Shown here in pieces: positions 17,610 through 25,671 of a stretch of 64,000 nucleotides of DNA (positions within the stretch are counted from its first letter, which is position 1; every line of letters begins with the position of its first letter). The DNA comes from JAGVSR01 sp963778225. Lineage in GTDB: Bacteria > Pseudomonadota > Alphaproteobacteria > Rhizobiales > Hyphomicrobiaceae. The notes below the pieces were generated by a model. The model was not told the origin of the DNA. It saw only the letters and a program-made list of their open reading frames with translations, and searched no databases. The stretch covers positions 124,001-188,000 of the forward strand of contig CAVZTR010000013.1 of NCBI GenBank assembly GCA_963778225.1. Reading direction: 5' to 3'. The translations under genes and the position numbers were made by a program.

Positions 17610-17737
17610 CTGCTGTTCCACGGCGGCACGGAACCGAAGCCTCCCTTCACTCGAATTCAACCGAAAATTAGCGTGATTTTGGCACTCTTCCGCGGTTCGG
17701 TGGCGAACTGTGCGCGCCACCGCTTTGAGGTGGTGCC

Positions 17738-18160
17738 ATGAATGACATGTCGGTCATCGTCGAGGAGAATGCCCTTCTTGCCCGCATCTACGCGCGCTTG
17801 CCGCTCGATGTGCAGATGTCTTTCACGCCCGAGCAGACCGCAGCCCTCGGCCTGGCGACCTACGATCCCCCGACCCCGCACAAGGTCGCCATCCGCAAGA
17901 CATTCGGCATCTTCGGCAAACGCACCTACTTCGCCTTCTTCATGGGTTTCGACCGGCGCGGCGCCCGCCAAGGCGTCCTCACCGCCTGCGCTGACGAATT
18001 CCGCGCCGATTGGCGCTATCTCCTCGGCATGCTCGTTACGTTGATCGTCATCTTCAGCACCCTGGGCGCGGCAGCGACAACAGCCTGGTATTACGCAGCC
18101 GACGCGGTCGGCGGGGCCTATCGCCCCGTCGCCGTCGAAGAATTGAAGCCCGTTCGCTAG
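17738..18160 (+). CDS. Hypothetical single-pass membrane protein
   Basis: 140 residues starting MNDMSVIVEENALLARIYARL. The first ~90 residues are soluble and basic-aromatic (HKVAIRKTFGIFGKRTYFAFF), then one hydrophobic helix at about 95-117 (LLGMLVTLIVIFSTLGAAATTAWYY region), then a short tail. It follows phaC by 128 bp on the same strand. Its TAG stop shares a CTAG palindrome with the TAG stop of metY on the other strand. I do not recognise the family. Confidence 0.75.
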   Translation: MNDMSVIVEENALLARIYARLPLDVQMSFTPEQTAALGLATYDPPTPHKVAIRKTFGIFGKRTYFAFFMGFDRRGARQGVLTACADEFRADWRYLLGMLVTLIVIFSTLGAAATTAWYYAADAVGGAYRPVAVEELKPVR

Positions 18161-19449
18161 GCGAGCTGCGACAACGCCTCTTCCAGGTCAGCGATGAGAT
18201 CGCTCGCCGCCTCGATGCCGACGGACAGCCGCACCACGTCCGGTCCCGCGCCCGCTGCGATCCGTTGCTCATCGGTCAGCTGCCGGTGCGTCGTCGATGC
18301 CGGATGGATCACGAGGCTGCGCACATCACCGATGTTGGCGAGGTGCGAGAACAGCTTCAGGTTCGATACGAGGGCCTTGCCCGCCTCGTATCCGCCCTTG
18401 AGGCCGAACGTGAATACCGCCCCTGCCCCGCGCGGCGTAATACGCGTTGCCAGCGCATGGTTGGTCGACGAGGGCAGGCCGGCATAGTTGACCCACGCCA
18501 CCGCCTTGTGCCGCTCCAGAAATGCGGCCACCTGTACCGCGTTCTCGCAGTGCTTCTCCATCCGCAGCGGCAGCGTTTCAATTCCGTTGAGAATGAGGAA
18601 TGCATTCAGCGGCGCGATCGCGGGGCCCAGATCGCGTAGCCCCATCACACGGGCCGCGATCGCAAACGCCATCGGCCCGAACGCATCGGCCAGCACGATG
18701 CCGTTGTAAGACGCGTTCGGCTCCACCAGCGTCTTGTATCGCGCCTTGGCACCCGTCCAGTCGAAGGTGCCGCAATCGACGATGATGCCGCCGATCGAAT
18801 TGCCCTGACCACCCATGAACTTCGTCAGCGAGTGCAGCACGATGTCGGCGCCGAACTCTTTCGGCCGGCACAGATACGGTGTCGCCAGCGTGTTATCGAC
18901 GATCAGCGGCACGCCCGCTTCCTTGGCGATCGCTGCGATGGCCGGAATATCCGTGATGATGCCGCCCGGGTTCGCAATGCTTTCGATGAAGATTGCACGC
19001 GTCTTTGGCGTCAGCGCGGCCCTGAATGTCTCTGGCTTGGTGGCATCCGCCCACACCACCCGCCAATCGAACTTGCGAAAGCCATGGTTGAACTGATTGA
19101 CCGATCCACCATAGAGCTGCCGTGCCGCGATGAACTCGTCGCCGGGTTCCAGAAGCGTGTGAAAGGTGAGGAACTGCGCTGCATGGCCCGATGCCACGGC
19201 GAGTGCCGCCGACCCGCCCTCCAGCGCCGCTACGCGGGCCTCGAGCACCGCCTGCGTCGGGTTCATGATCCGCGTGTAGATATTGCCGAACTCTTGCAGC
19301 CCGAACAGATTGGCCGCGTGATCGGCATCTCGAAACACGAACGAGGTCGTCTGATAGATCGGCGTGACCCGCGCACCCGTGGCGGGATCGGGAACAGCAC
19401 CCGCATGCACCGCGAGTGTCGCGAAATGGGGGGACTTCGACCCGGTCAT
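18157..19449 (-). CDS. metY: O-acetylhomoserine aminocarboxypropyltransferase (sulfhydrylase)
   Basis: 430 residues from ATG 19449, which has GGAGG 6 bases upstream; a longer in-frame start at 19602 has no support. It makes homocysteine from O-acetylhomoserine and sulfide, using PLP. Cys/Met-metabolism family motifs: TPIYQTTSFVF near 27, GLQEFGNIYTRIMNPT near 48, and the Schiff-base lysine in LHSLTKFMGGQGNSIGG near 205. It joins hom as part of methionine synthesis. The 150 bp upstream do not show a recognisable SAM-II aptamer. Confidence 0.94.
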   Translation of the reverse strand: MTGSKSPHFATLAVHAGAVPDPATGARVTPIYQTTSFVFRDADHAANLFGLQEFGNIYTRIMNPTQAVLEARVAALEGGSAALAVASGHAAQFLTFHTLLEPGDEFIAARQLYGGSVNQFNHGFRKFDWRVVWADATKPETFRAALTPKTRAIFIESIANPGGIITDIPAIAAIAKEAGVPLIVDNTLATPYLCRPKEFGADIVLHSLTKFMGGQGNSIGGIIVDCGTFDWTGAKARYKTLVEPNASYNGIVLADAFGPMAFAIAARVMGLRDLGPAIAPLNAFLILNGIETLPLRMEKHCENAVQVAAFLERHKAVAWVNYAGLPSSTNHALATRITPRGAGAVFTFGLKGGYEAGKALVSNLKLFSHLANIGDVRSLVIHPASTTHRQLTDEQRIAAGAGPDVVRLSVGIEAASDLIADLEEALSQLA

Positions 19450-19645
19450 GGCATCCTCCAGCTTCAAGATTGGAAGCCAGAAGGGAACCGCTGGTCGCTG
19501 CGGCGTCAACTGGGAGAAGTCGGGAAAGCTTAGAATAATGCCTGCATAGGCCGGCGCGAGCCGTGTGAGATCGGTCCTGGTCTCGCCAAAGCTGCTGGCC
19601 ACCGGGCGGCTCGGGGGCGCCGGCCCGGAAAGTGCCCGCCGCGGA

Positions 19646-19852
19646 TCAGATCTTGGCGTACAGACCGGCCCGGTGGCAGGTCCACTTCCTCAGCGCCCAC
19701 TTGGGATGCGCTTCGATCCACTTCGCGATTTCAGGCTGAGCGCCCATCATGCACTGCATCGGCGTCAGGTTCTCTGCCGAGTATGTCAGCGCAACGTCTT
19801 TGCAACGGGCAGGATCGGAGATCAGGCAGACGGAAACCATCAATTCCAGCAT
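19646..19852 (-). CDS. Small conserved Cys-containing protein of Hyphomicrobiales
   Basis: 68 residues with AGAGG 6 bases before the ATG. Four Cys (about 9, 17, 34 and 59) and the pattern MLELMVSVCLI..ARCKDV..TPMQC...GQPEIAKWI..HP.W...KWTC match a short protein I know as conserved and uncharacterised in rhizobia. The spacing of the Cys suggests disulfides or metal binding. It lies 200 bp upstream of metY on the same strand but appears to have its own leader. Confidence 0.85.
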   Translation of the reverse strand: MLELMVSVCLISDPARCKDVALTYSAENLTPMQCMMGAQPEIAKWIEAHPKWALRKWTCHRAGLYAKI

Positions 19853-19874
19853 TGAACACCTCTGCGAAAGTTTT

Positions 19875-19893
19875 GACCTCGCTATGCGAGGTC
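19875..19893. promoter_or_regulatory. Perfect 8-bp inverted repeat in the leader of the 68-aa protein gene
   Basis: GACCTCGC-TAT-GCGAGGTC: a perfect 8-bp dyad with a 3-base spacer, ending 22 bp before the ATG at 19852. It can act as an operator or as a 5'-UTR hairpin controlling ribosome access. It is not followed by a T-run on either strand, so it is not a terminator. Confidence 0.4.
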
Positions 19894-20178
19894 TGCTGCA
19901 GATTGGGCGTTCATCCCGGCTGGTCTTTTTGTTGATTTAAAAGGTATGCCTGGGAATTGATCCTGACAAGTTCATAAAAGTGGCAAGCATTGCAAAAGAA
20001 ATAAACGGAATGGTGGTGTTGCGTTCAAGCGACGCAGGATTAGGCAACCATCGGAGAAATGAGAGGATTTCGCCTATTCCTCATCATGCATGGCAGGCAT
20101 GGCATCTGCGCATGCTCAATTTTCAGCACATCGGCTCCCAAATCCGCGCGCGACTCACCCAGCAAGTGAGTCGCGCAA
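19894..20178. other. Intergenic region, no gene seen
   Basis: About 285 bp, AT-richer than its surroundings, between the di-haem peroxidase stop (20179) and the 68-aa protein leader. Both flanking genes are on the minus strand, so it should hold a terminator for one and a promoter for the other. TTGTCA with a 17-base gap to TACCTT (minus strand, near 19945-19975) is a weak promoter candidate. No ORF with coding character and no structured RNA were seen. Confidence 0.5.
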
Positions 20179-21178
20179 TCAGAGCGTCTTGAGAAACGCC
20201 ACCAGCGCAGCGCGCTCGTCGGCATCGAGCTTGAGATCACGCACAAGGCTCGGCGCCAGGGAAGGCCTGCTGAGGTGCTTGCCGGCGTAATGCGCCACAA
20301 CGTCTTCCAGCGTCGCCAACGAACCGTTGTGCATGTAAGGCGCCGTCCGCGCCACCTGCCGCAGGCCCGGCGTCTTGAAAGCGGGGATACCAGCCGCTCC
20401 GCCTGGAACAGCACTCCGCCCCGGATCGTTCGTCTCGAGCCCGATGTCGTGAAATCCATCATCCGTCATGCGCCACCCGCCGTGACAGGAAACGCATCCG
20501 CCCTTTCCCACAAAAATTCGAAACCCGCGCTTCTCTTGTTCCGAGAGCGCGTCCTCGTCGCCTGCGACCCAGGCGTCGAAAGCCGTTTCCGGAGATACAG
20601 AGACTTTTCTCGTACGCCGCCAAAACGGAAAGCAGCGCCGATTCGGACATCTCGGTTTCGTTTGGAAATGCCGCCGCGAATTGCCGGCGCAGGTCCAAGT
20701 CCGCCGAAAGCCGCGCCAAGAGTTGAGACGGCTCCGCTGCCAATTCATTTGCAGCGTGCAACGGGACCCGCGCCTGGGATTCCAGCGTCGGCTCGCGGCC
20801 GTCCCAGTAGAAGCTCGTCGCTGCCGCCAGATTGTAAAGATGCGGCGTGTTGCGCTTCAGCGATGCGCCGTCGCGGCCGCGGGCCTTCGCCAGTCCGTCG
20901 CTGTAGCCTTTGTCCGGCTGATGACAGCTCGCGCACGATCGATCCCCGTCGCGAGATAACCGCGTGTCCGAAAAGAGCGCCGCTCCAAGCGCCACGCGTT
21001 GGGCTTCGAGCGCAGGTGTGCCAACCGCCGCGGGACGAGCGAAGATCGACCTCCAGATCGCATCCGGTCCTTCGGAGATGGACGTCTTGTCCCCAGCAAC
21101 GGCCATCCCGCCGATGATGCCGGCGGCGACCATGGAAATGCAGGCCAAGCGAAGGAGGGGGGAGGACAACAGCTTCAT
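20179..21178 (-). pseudogene. Di-haem cytochrome c peroxidase / MauG-like protein, frameshifted
   Basis: The first frame starts at 21178 with a signal peptide (LLRLACISMVAAGIIGGMAVA) and carries the first haem site CASCH at residues 82-86, then YNLAAATSFYWDG and LSVLAAYEKSL. At about 20599 the frame breaks. The +1 frame resumes with VSPETAFDAWVAGDEDALS, the second haem site CVSCH, an NTPGLR-like TPGLRQVARTAPYMHNG and a normal C-terminus ending at 20179. Removing one base restores a 332-residue periplasmic di-haem peroxidase-family protein. Substrate (peroxide or an oxidised cofactor precursor) is unknown. Confidence 0.88.
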
Positions 21179-21410
21179 ACAACACCCTCATACCACGAGA
21201 AAATCCTGCCCTGCACCAGGGCAATACCCAGCCGGAGCCAGCCTGGGGATTGCGGGGAAAGACCGGTCACGAGGCCCATGGCTTGCCAGTCCCAAGCCCC
21301 CGAATCAGCGCACGCTTTGCACATGTGCGCGTCGATCGCGTCCCGAAACAGTCGCGTGTCCAAGATCAGCCAGCAGATTGGCCGGTCGTGGATGCTGAAG
21401 GGGGTTTTTC

Positions 21411-22298
21411 ATGTTGCTTCCTGTTGCTTCCTCGCGTGCCGCAGATCGCTGGCGCCCGATCCTCGCAGCCGGCCTGACAGGTCTCGCCTGCGCCGCCTGC
21501 GCACCGGGCTCCGACATCGCGCCACTGAGCTTGACGGATCCGCCGGCAGCCAGCGAACCGGGGTCGCTAGCCACGAGCTCCATTACGCAGCAAGACCTGA
21601 CCCCGCCCACAACGCCCGCGGCGAAAGTTGCCGTAGCCGACATCGAAGTGTCCGCACCCGTCGCCGCCAATATCCGCAAAGCCCGCGACCTCAGAACGGC
21701 CGGCAAGAAAGCCGAGGCGCTCGAACTTCTGGACAAGTCGGCTGGCGCCGACACGGACCGGGCCCTCATTGGCGAACGCGGTCTTCTCGCCCTCGAACTC
21801 GGTCAGATCGACAAGTCGGTTGCCCTTCTCGCTCGCGCACAGAATCCCGCCAAGCCCGACTGGCGGATGCAGTCGGCGTATGGTGCCGCATTGTCGGCCG
21901 CAGGCCGTCAGAAAGAAGCACAGGATCAGTTTTCCAAAGCACTCGCCGCCGCTCCGGGACAACCGTCGATCCTGAACAACCTCGCCTTGAGCTACGCTTT
22001 GGAAGGCCGCAAGGACGAAGCGGAAAACACCCTCCGTCAGGCCGCAGCACAGACCGGTGATCCCCAGGCGCGTCAGAACCTTGCGCTCGTCCTAGGCCTC
22101 AACGGCAAAACCGGCGAAGCCAGCGCCATTACCCAGTCGACCCTCCCGCCGGAAAAAGCAAAAGAGAACCTCGCCTACTTCGAGAAGCTCGGGCGAACCC
22201 GCGTTTCCGAAGCCGACGGCGCAGCAACTCTGGCCCCAATGAAATCCGCAAGCGTCACCGCCGACAAACCCATCATGCAACTTGGCGTCCCGGACTGA
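21411..22298 (+). CDS. tadD: Tetratricopeptide-repeat protein, TadD-like pilus assembly lipoprotein
   Basis: 295 residues. An N-terminal signal with lipobox-like LACAACAPGSD (Cys about 27 or 30) predicts an outer-membrane lipoprotein. TPR helices follow: ARDLRTAGKKAEALELLDK, LALELGQIDKSVALLAR, LSAAGRQKEAQDQFSKAL and LSYALEGRKDEAENTLRQA. TadD proteins assist assembly of the Tad secretin. The cpaC, cpaD and tadG genes 1-5 kb away on the other strand support this. Ribosome site AAGGGGG precedes the ATG. A terminator hairpin follows at 22329. Confidence 0.85.
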   Translation: MLLPVASSRAADRWRPILAAGLTGLACAACAPGSDIAPLSLTDPPAASEPGSLATSSITQQDLTPPTTPAAKVAVADIEVSAPVAANIRKARDLRTAGKKAEALELLDKSAGADTDRALIGERGLLALELGQIDKSVALLARAQNPAKPDWRMQSAYGAALSAAGRQKEAQDQFSKALAAAPGQPSILNNLALSYALEGRKDEAENTLRQAAAQTGDPQARQNLALVLGLNGKTGEASAITQSTLPPEKAKENLAYFEKLGRTRVSEADGAATLAPMKSASVTADKPIMQLGVPD

Positions 22299-22328
22299 GC
22301 GCCCGCCGGTCAACAGATGCCAACTCAG

Positions 22329-22352
22329 AGGCTCGCCGCAAGGCGGGCCTCT
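22329..22352 (+). terminator. Terminator hairpin after tadD
   Basis: GAGGCTCGCC-GCAA-GGCGGGCCTC: a 10-bp stem with one G-U pair closed by a GNRA tetraloop, followed by TTCT. It begins 31 bp after the tadD stop and lies between convergent genes, so it may serve both. Confidence 0.65.
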
Positions 22353-22369
22353 TCTGCATGCATCCGTGA

Positions 22370-23038
22370 TCAGGCGCGAACGCGACGATGATCGTCGTCA
22401 TCATCGTCCTCTTCGCCCATCGCCGCCTCGTACACTTCATACGCCGACCCGGAATTGAGCAGCGCGATTCCGAGCCCCACTATGACGTCAGGCCAAACCG
22501 AACCGAGCGCCGCCGTGGCCAGTCCCGCGCCGATAATAGCGATATTGGCCGCCACATCGTTTCGCGCGGACAGGAACGCAGCTAGCGACAAACTTCCCCC
22601 TTGGTGCCGCACGCGCGAAAGAAGAAACGCGCAGAATGCATTCACCACCAGCGCGCCCACTCCAGCGAGCGTCAAAGTCATAGGATCCGGAACGGTAGGC
22701 GCGCCCAGTTTTTCCCAGGCGGTGTAGAGAGCGGCGATGCTCGGCACGAGAAGACACATCGCCAGCACAAGACCGACAGCCCGGCGTCGCGCCGCAGTCC
22801 AGCCCAGTGCGACGAGCACGAGCATGTTCACGGTCGCATCTTCGAGAAAATCAATGCTGTCGGCAAACAGTGCCACCGACGCAATGGCCACGGCGATTGA
22901 AAACTCGACGAAGAAGTAGGCGAAGTTGAGCGCCGCAACGGCTGCGACCGTGCGTTTCAAAGCCCCGCGTTCAGATTGAGGACTGATCTGAGACAAAGCC
23001 AACTCCGGCCGGCGGCCGACAGCAGCACGGCCGCACAC
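22370..23038 (-). CDS. Cation diffusion facilitator (CDF) family transporter
   Basis: 222 residues with six hydrophobic segments from about residue 30 to 200, and metal-site Asp residues in FADSIDFLEDATVN (TM2 position) and LSARNDVAANIAI (TM5 position). The C-terminus is short and ends in a run of acidic residues plus His-Arg (EEDDDDDDHRR) instead of the usual cytoplasmic dimer domain. Members export Zn, Co, Cd or similar ions in exchange for protons. It lies 60 bp downstream of cpaD on the same strand, an unexpected partner for pilus genes. Start codon is not certain. Confidence 0.82.
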   Translation of the reverse strand: MCGRAAVGRRPELALSQISPQSERGALKRTVAAVAALNFAYFFVEFSIAVAIASVALFADSIDFLEDATVNMLVLVALGWTAARRRAVGLVLAMCLLVPSIAALYTAWEKLGAPTVPDPMTLTLAGVGALVVNAFCAFLLSRVRHQGGSLSLAAFLSARNDVAANIAIIGAGLATAALGSVWPDVIVGLGIALLNSGSAYEVYEAAMGEEDDDDDDHRRVRA

Positions 23039-23098
23039 GTTCTACCCGCCGCTCTTAAGCGATCAGCCCCACACACGCAAATTCGATTACCGGGACAC

Positions 23099-23818
23099 CT
23101 ACTTCGAGATCGTCGTCGTCGTAACCGGTGCACCGACCGACGTCGCGTCCGCACCACTGGCCGCACCGGTGTATTCGCCCCATCCTGTGCTGCGCTTCTC
23201 CGACGAGCGCGGCGTCTCCGGCTGCGGCACCTGAATGTCGCGCGCATTCGCAACGGTCAGCGCAAAGTTGCGCTGGCTGGCACATCCAAAATTGTTGTAC
23301 GGCAACCGCTCCCGGTTCTCTCCAAGATCGGTTGCCCAGTCACGGCACTGCGGCGGCACAGCCACGGGCTTCTCATAGGCGAGTTTAACAGCCGGCCCCG
23401 TGCGCCCGTCAGCCCCGTGGCGGCTGAGCTGGATCGCGTCGGGATCGACCCCCGCTTCGTCGAGCAGACCCTGCACCTGCTTTACAGAGCGCGTTGAAGC
23501 CAGATGCGCGCCCGCGCCGCGCGGCGCGGAAAGCTGCAGCTGCCCTGTGCCCTCCCTCTTGTACCGGTCAAGAAAGCGCACGACATCGGCCTGCTGATTG
23601 GCGCTGAGCCCGCCGGAGGGTGGCACTTCCACCAGCAGCGCTTCCGTATGCGGCGTGTAGCCGATCGGATGCCGCTTTGCAGGTTCTTGCAGGTCTGCCG
23701 CCGTGTAGTCATCGAGACGTGTGCAAGCCGAAGCCCCGCACGCCACCGCCGCGATCACCACCAACTTTACGACGCAGGATGCGGGCACCGGGCGCGCGCC
23801 TTTCATGTGACGGGTCAT
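23099..23818 (-). CDS. cpaD: CpaD-like pilus assembly lipoprotein
   Basis: 239 residues. A long N-region and hydrophobic stretch end in a lipobox at GASAC (Cys about 32). The following region includes YTPHTEALLVEVPPSGGLSANQQADVVRFLDRY, an OmpA-like motif seen in CpaD proteins, and PQCRDWATDLGENRERLPYNNFGCASQRNFA, the strongly conserved CpaD signature. CpaD stabilises the Tad secretin in the outer membrane. Its ATG overlaps the cpaC stop as ATGA, so the two are translationally coupled. Confidence 0.93.
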   Translation of the reverse strand: MTRHMKGARPVPASCVVKLVVIAAVACGASACTRLDDYTAADLQEPAKRHPIGYTPHTEALLVEVPPSGGLSANQQADVVRFLDRYKREGTGQLQLSAPRGAGAHLASTRSVKQVQGLLDEAGVDPDAIQLSRHGADGRTGPAVKLAYEKPVAVPPQCRDWATDLGENRERLPYNNFGCASQRNFALTVANARDIQVPQPETPRSSEKRSTGWGEYTGAASGADATSVGAPVTTTTISK

Positions 23819-25320
23819 CCCTTAACTCCCGGATATTCGATGATGTAGCCATAGTCGCCGCGATACCGGTGGTTGGCCGGATCGGAACCGGTGCCGTAAA
23901 CGCGGTTGATGTGACCGAAGAACAGCTCCTTGAGTTCGCTTTCGGGTGCGAAGCCGTCGATGGGCCGCGCCATTTCAGCTGGCGAGGAATGAGTGGCGAT
24001 GTACGGACTGACAAGGATGACGAGTTCTGTTTCCCGCCGCCGGTAGTCGTTGGAGCGGAACAGCGCGCCGAGAACCGGCAGGTTCTTCAGTGCCGGCGTG
24101 CCTTCGACGCTTTGGCGCGTCTCGTCCGACAGGAGACCCGCCATGGCCAGCGTCGCGCCGCTGGGCAGCTCCAATGTTGTTTCCGCGCGGCGAACTTTCA
24201 GTCCGGGCACCGAGATCGACCCGACGCTGACCGCACCTTCTGTCGAGAGTTCGCTCACCTCGGCACTGATGGTGAGGCTGATCCGGCCCTCCGCAAGCAC
24301 CACGGGCTTGAACGAGACGTTGACGCCGAATTCCTTCCATTCGATCGTGATGGCGTTGTTGTCTTGCGCGACTGGGATGGGAAATTCACCGCCAGCCAGG
24401 AACTTCGCCGTTTCACCCGACATCGCAGTCAGCGTCGGTTCGGCAAGCGTCCGCATCACACCGGCCCGCTCCAGCGCCTGGATCATTGTGGTCACGCTGT
24501 CGCCGCCCGATTGCCAGGTCGACTGCAAGGCCGAACCGGCGGCAGCTAAAGGTGGCAAACCAACGGCCGTCGCCACGGCATTAGGGACCACGCCCCCCGT
24601 GACGGGAAATGCGTTCTGGATGACTTTGGTAAACGTGAAGTTCCCCGCCTGTACGATGGCTCCCGGCATATCGACGCCGATCCGGCGCAACGCGTCGCGG
24701 TTCATTTCCGCCACCTGCACCTTGAGCAGCACCTGCTCCTTTGCGTCGGTGGAGAGCATGTTCACGACTTTATCTTTCGACTTCACCATGCGCGACGCAA
24801 GATCGGCCGCACGATTGGCGTCGACGGGGTTCATCACCGAACCACCCAGAACCACGGTATCGCCCATCATTTCGGCGCGCACCTTCGAGCCCGGCAACAA
24901 GCGCGCGATCGTATCGTTGAGTGCCGTCAGATCGCGACGGACGGTGATTTCAAGAATGGCGATCCGGCGTCCATCGGGCGCCACGAGAAACGCGTTCGCT
25001 TCGCCGACCGCCTTCGCGAGCAGATAGATTTGCCGTGATGTCTGAACCACTGCGTCCACGATCTCCGGATTGGAAACCAGAACATTGGAGAGATCTTCCG
25101 GAACATCGATGAGAACCGACTTGTCGAGCCCGACGGTGATCTTGCGCTCCAGCGTCTGTCCGTCGCCCGCCGGAAGAACGATTTCCGATCGGTGCACCGG
25201 ATCGTGCGTCGCACCATTCCCTTCGAGAACATCGCCGCCCGCCTGTGCAGAGGACATGACCGAAAGGCACATGAGCCCCGCCACCAGTCGCGCAATCCAT
25301 GACGAACCGATCGACGCCAT
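23815..25320 (-). CDS. cpaC: Tad pilus secretin CpaC/RcpA
   Basis: 501 residues: signal peptide to about 27 (SVMSSAQA), an N-terminal secretin/BON-like domain with VGLDKSVLIDVPEDLSNVLVSNPEIVDAV, then the type II/III secretin core (EFPIPVAQ, VLAEGRISL, TLELPSGATLAMAGLLSDETRQ, GALFRSNDYRRRETELVILVSPYI). It forms the outer-membrane pore of the Tad/Flp pilus. The usual upstream cpaB gene is absent; 351 bp without a gene separate it from tadG. Confidence 0.96.
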   Translation of the reverse strand: MASIGSSWIARLVAGLMCLSVMSSAQAGGDVLEGNGATHDPVHRSEIVLPAGDGQTLERKITVGLDKSVLIDVPEDLSNVLVSNPEIVDAVVQTSRQIYLLAKAVGEANAFLVAPDGRRIAILEITVRRDLTALNDTIARLLPGSKVRAEMMGDTVVLGGSVMNPVDANRAADLASRMVKSKDKVVNMLSTDAKEQVLLKVQVAEMNRDALRRIGVDMPGAIVQAGNFTFTKVIQNAFPVTGGVVPNAVATAVGLPPLAAAGSALQSTWQSGGDSVTTMIQALERAGVMRTLAEPTLTAMSGETAKFLAGGEFPIPVAQDNNAITIEWKEFGVNVSFKPVVLAEGRISLTISAEVSELSTEGAVSVGSISVPGLKVRRAETTLELPSGATLAMAGLLSDETRQSVEGTPALKNLPVLGALFRSNDYRRRETELVILVSPYIATHSSPAEMARPIDGFAPESELKELFFGHINRVYGTGSDPANHRYRGDYGYIIEYPGVKG

Positions 25321-25671
25321 CCATCTTCGAACCTGGCCTCGCGGCCAAGCTGCTCCCGTTTCTTTTTGGTTTATTTTCGAACGAACACACTGAGCGCGGA
25401 GGTCATCACCCCGCGAAGGGCTGGACGCAATCCGAACGCTCGCGTGTCACGCGACTGGGAACACAACTGGAAGACAAAGCATCCACGACTGGGATGACGC
25501 CACGTCAATCTTTTCCCGAAAATTGCGGGCACACGCCACCCGCATCACTGAACGGTGTGTTGCGCCAAGCCGTCTGGCCACAACTTGCCCACAGGTTGTC
25601 CGCACGCCGGGCCGCTGCTCAGGTGCAGTTCGGAGGATAAAGAAATAGCCCGTAAAGTCGGCTTTCTGGTC
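25321..25671. other. Intergenic region between tadG and cpaC, no gene seen
   Basis: 351 bp between two minus-strand genes, so it must carry the cpaC promoter. A weak 8-bp hairpin with two G-U pairs (ACAACTTG-CCCA-CAGGTTGT) lies near 25580. In many Tad loci cpaB and flp sit here; neither is found on either strand. Confidence 0.5.

Noticed and set aside
19450..19645. SAM-II riboswitch upstream of metY
   Set aside because: SAM-II aptamers often precede such genes in this group, but the conserved stems and GCUAAA-type core could not be found.
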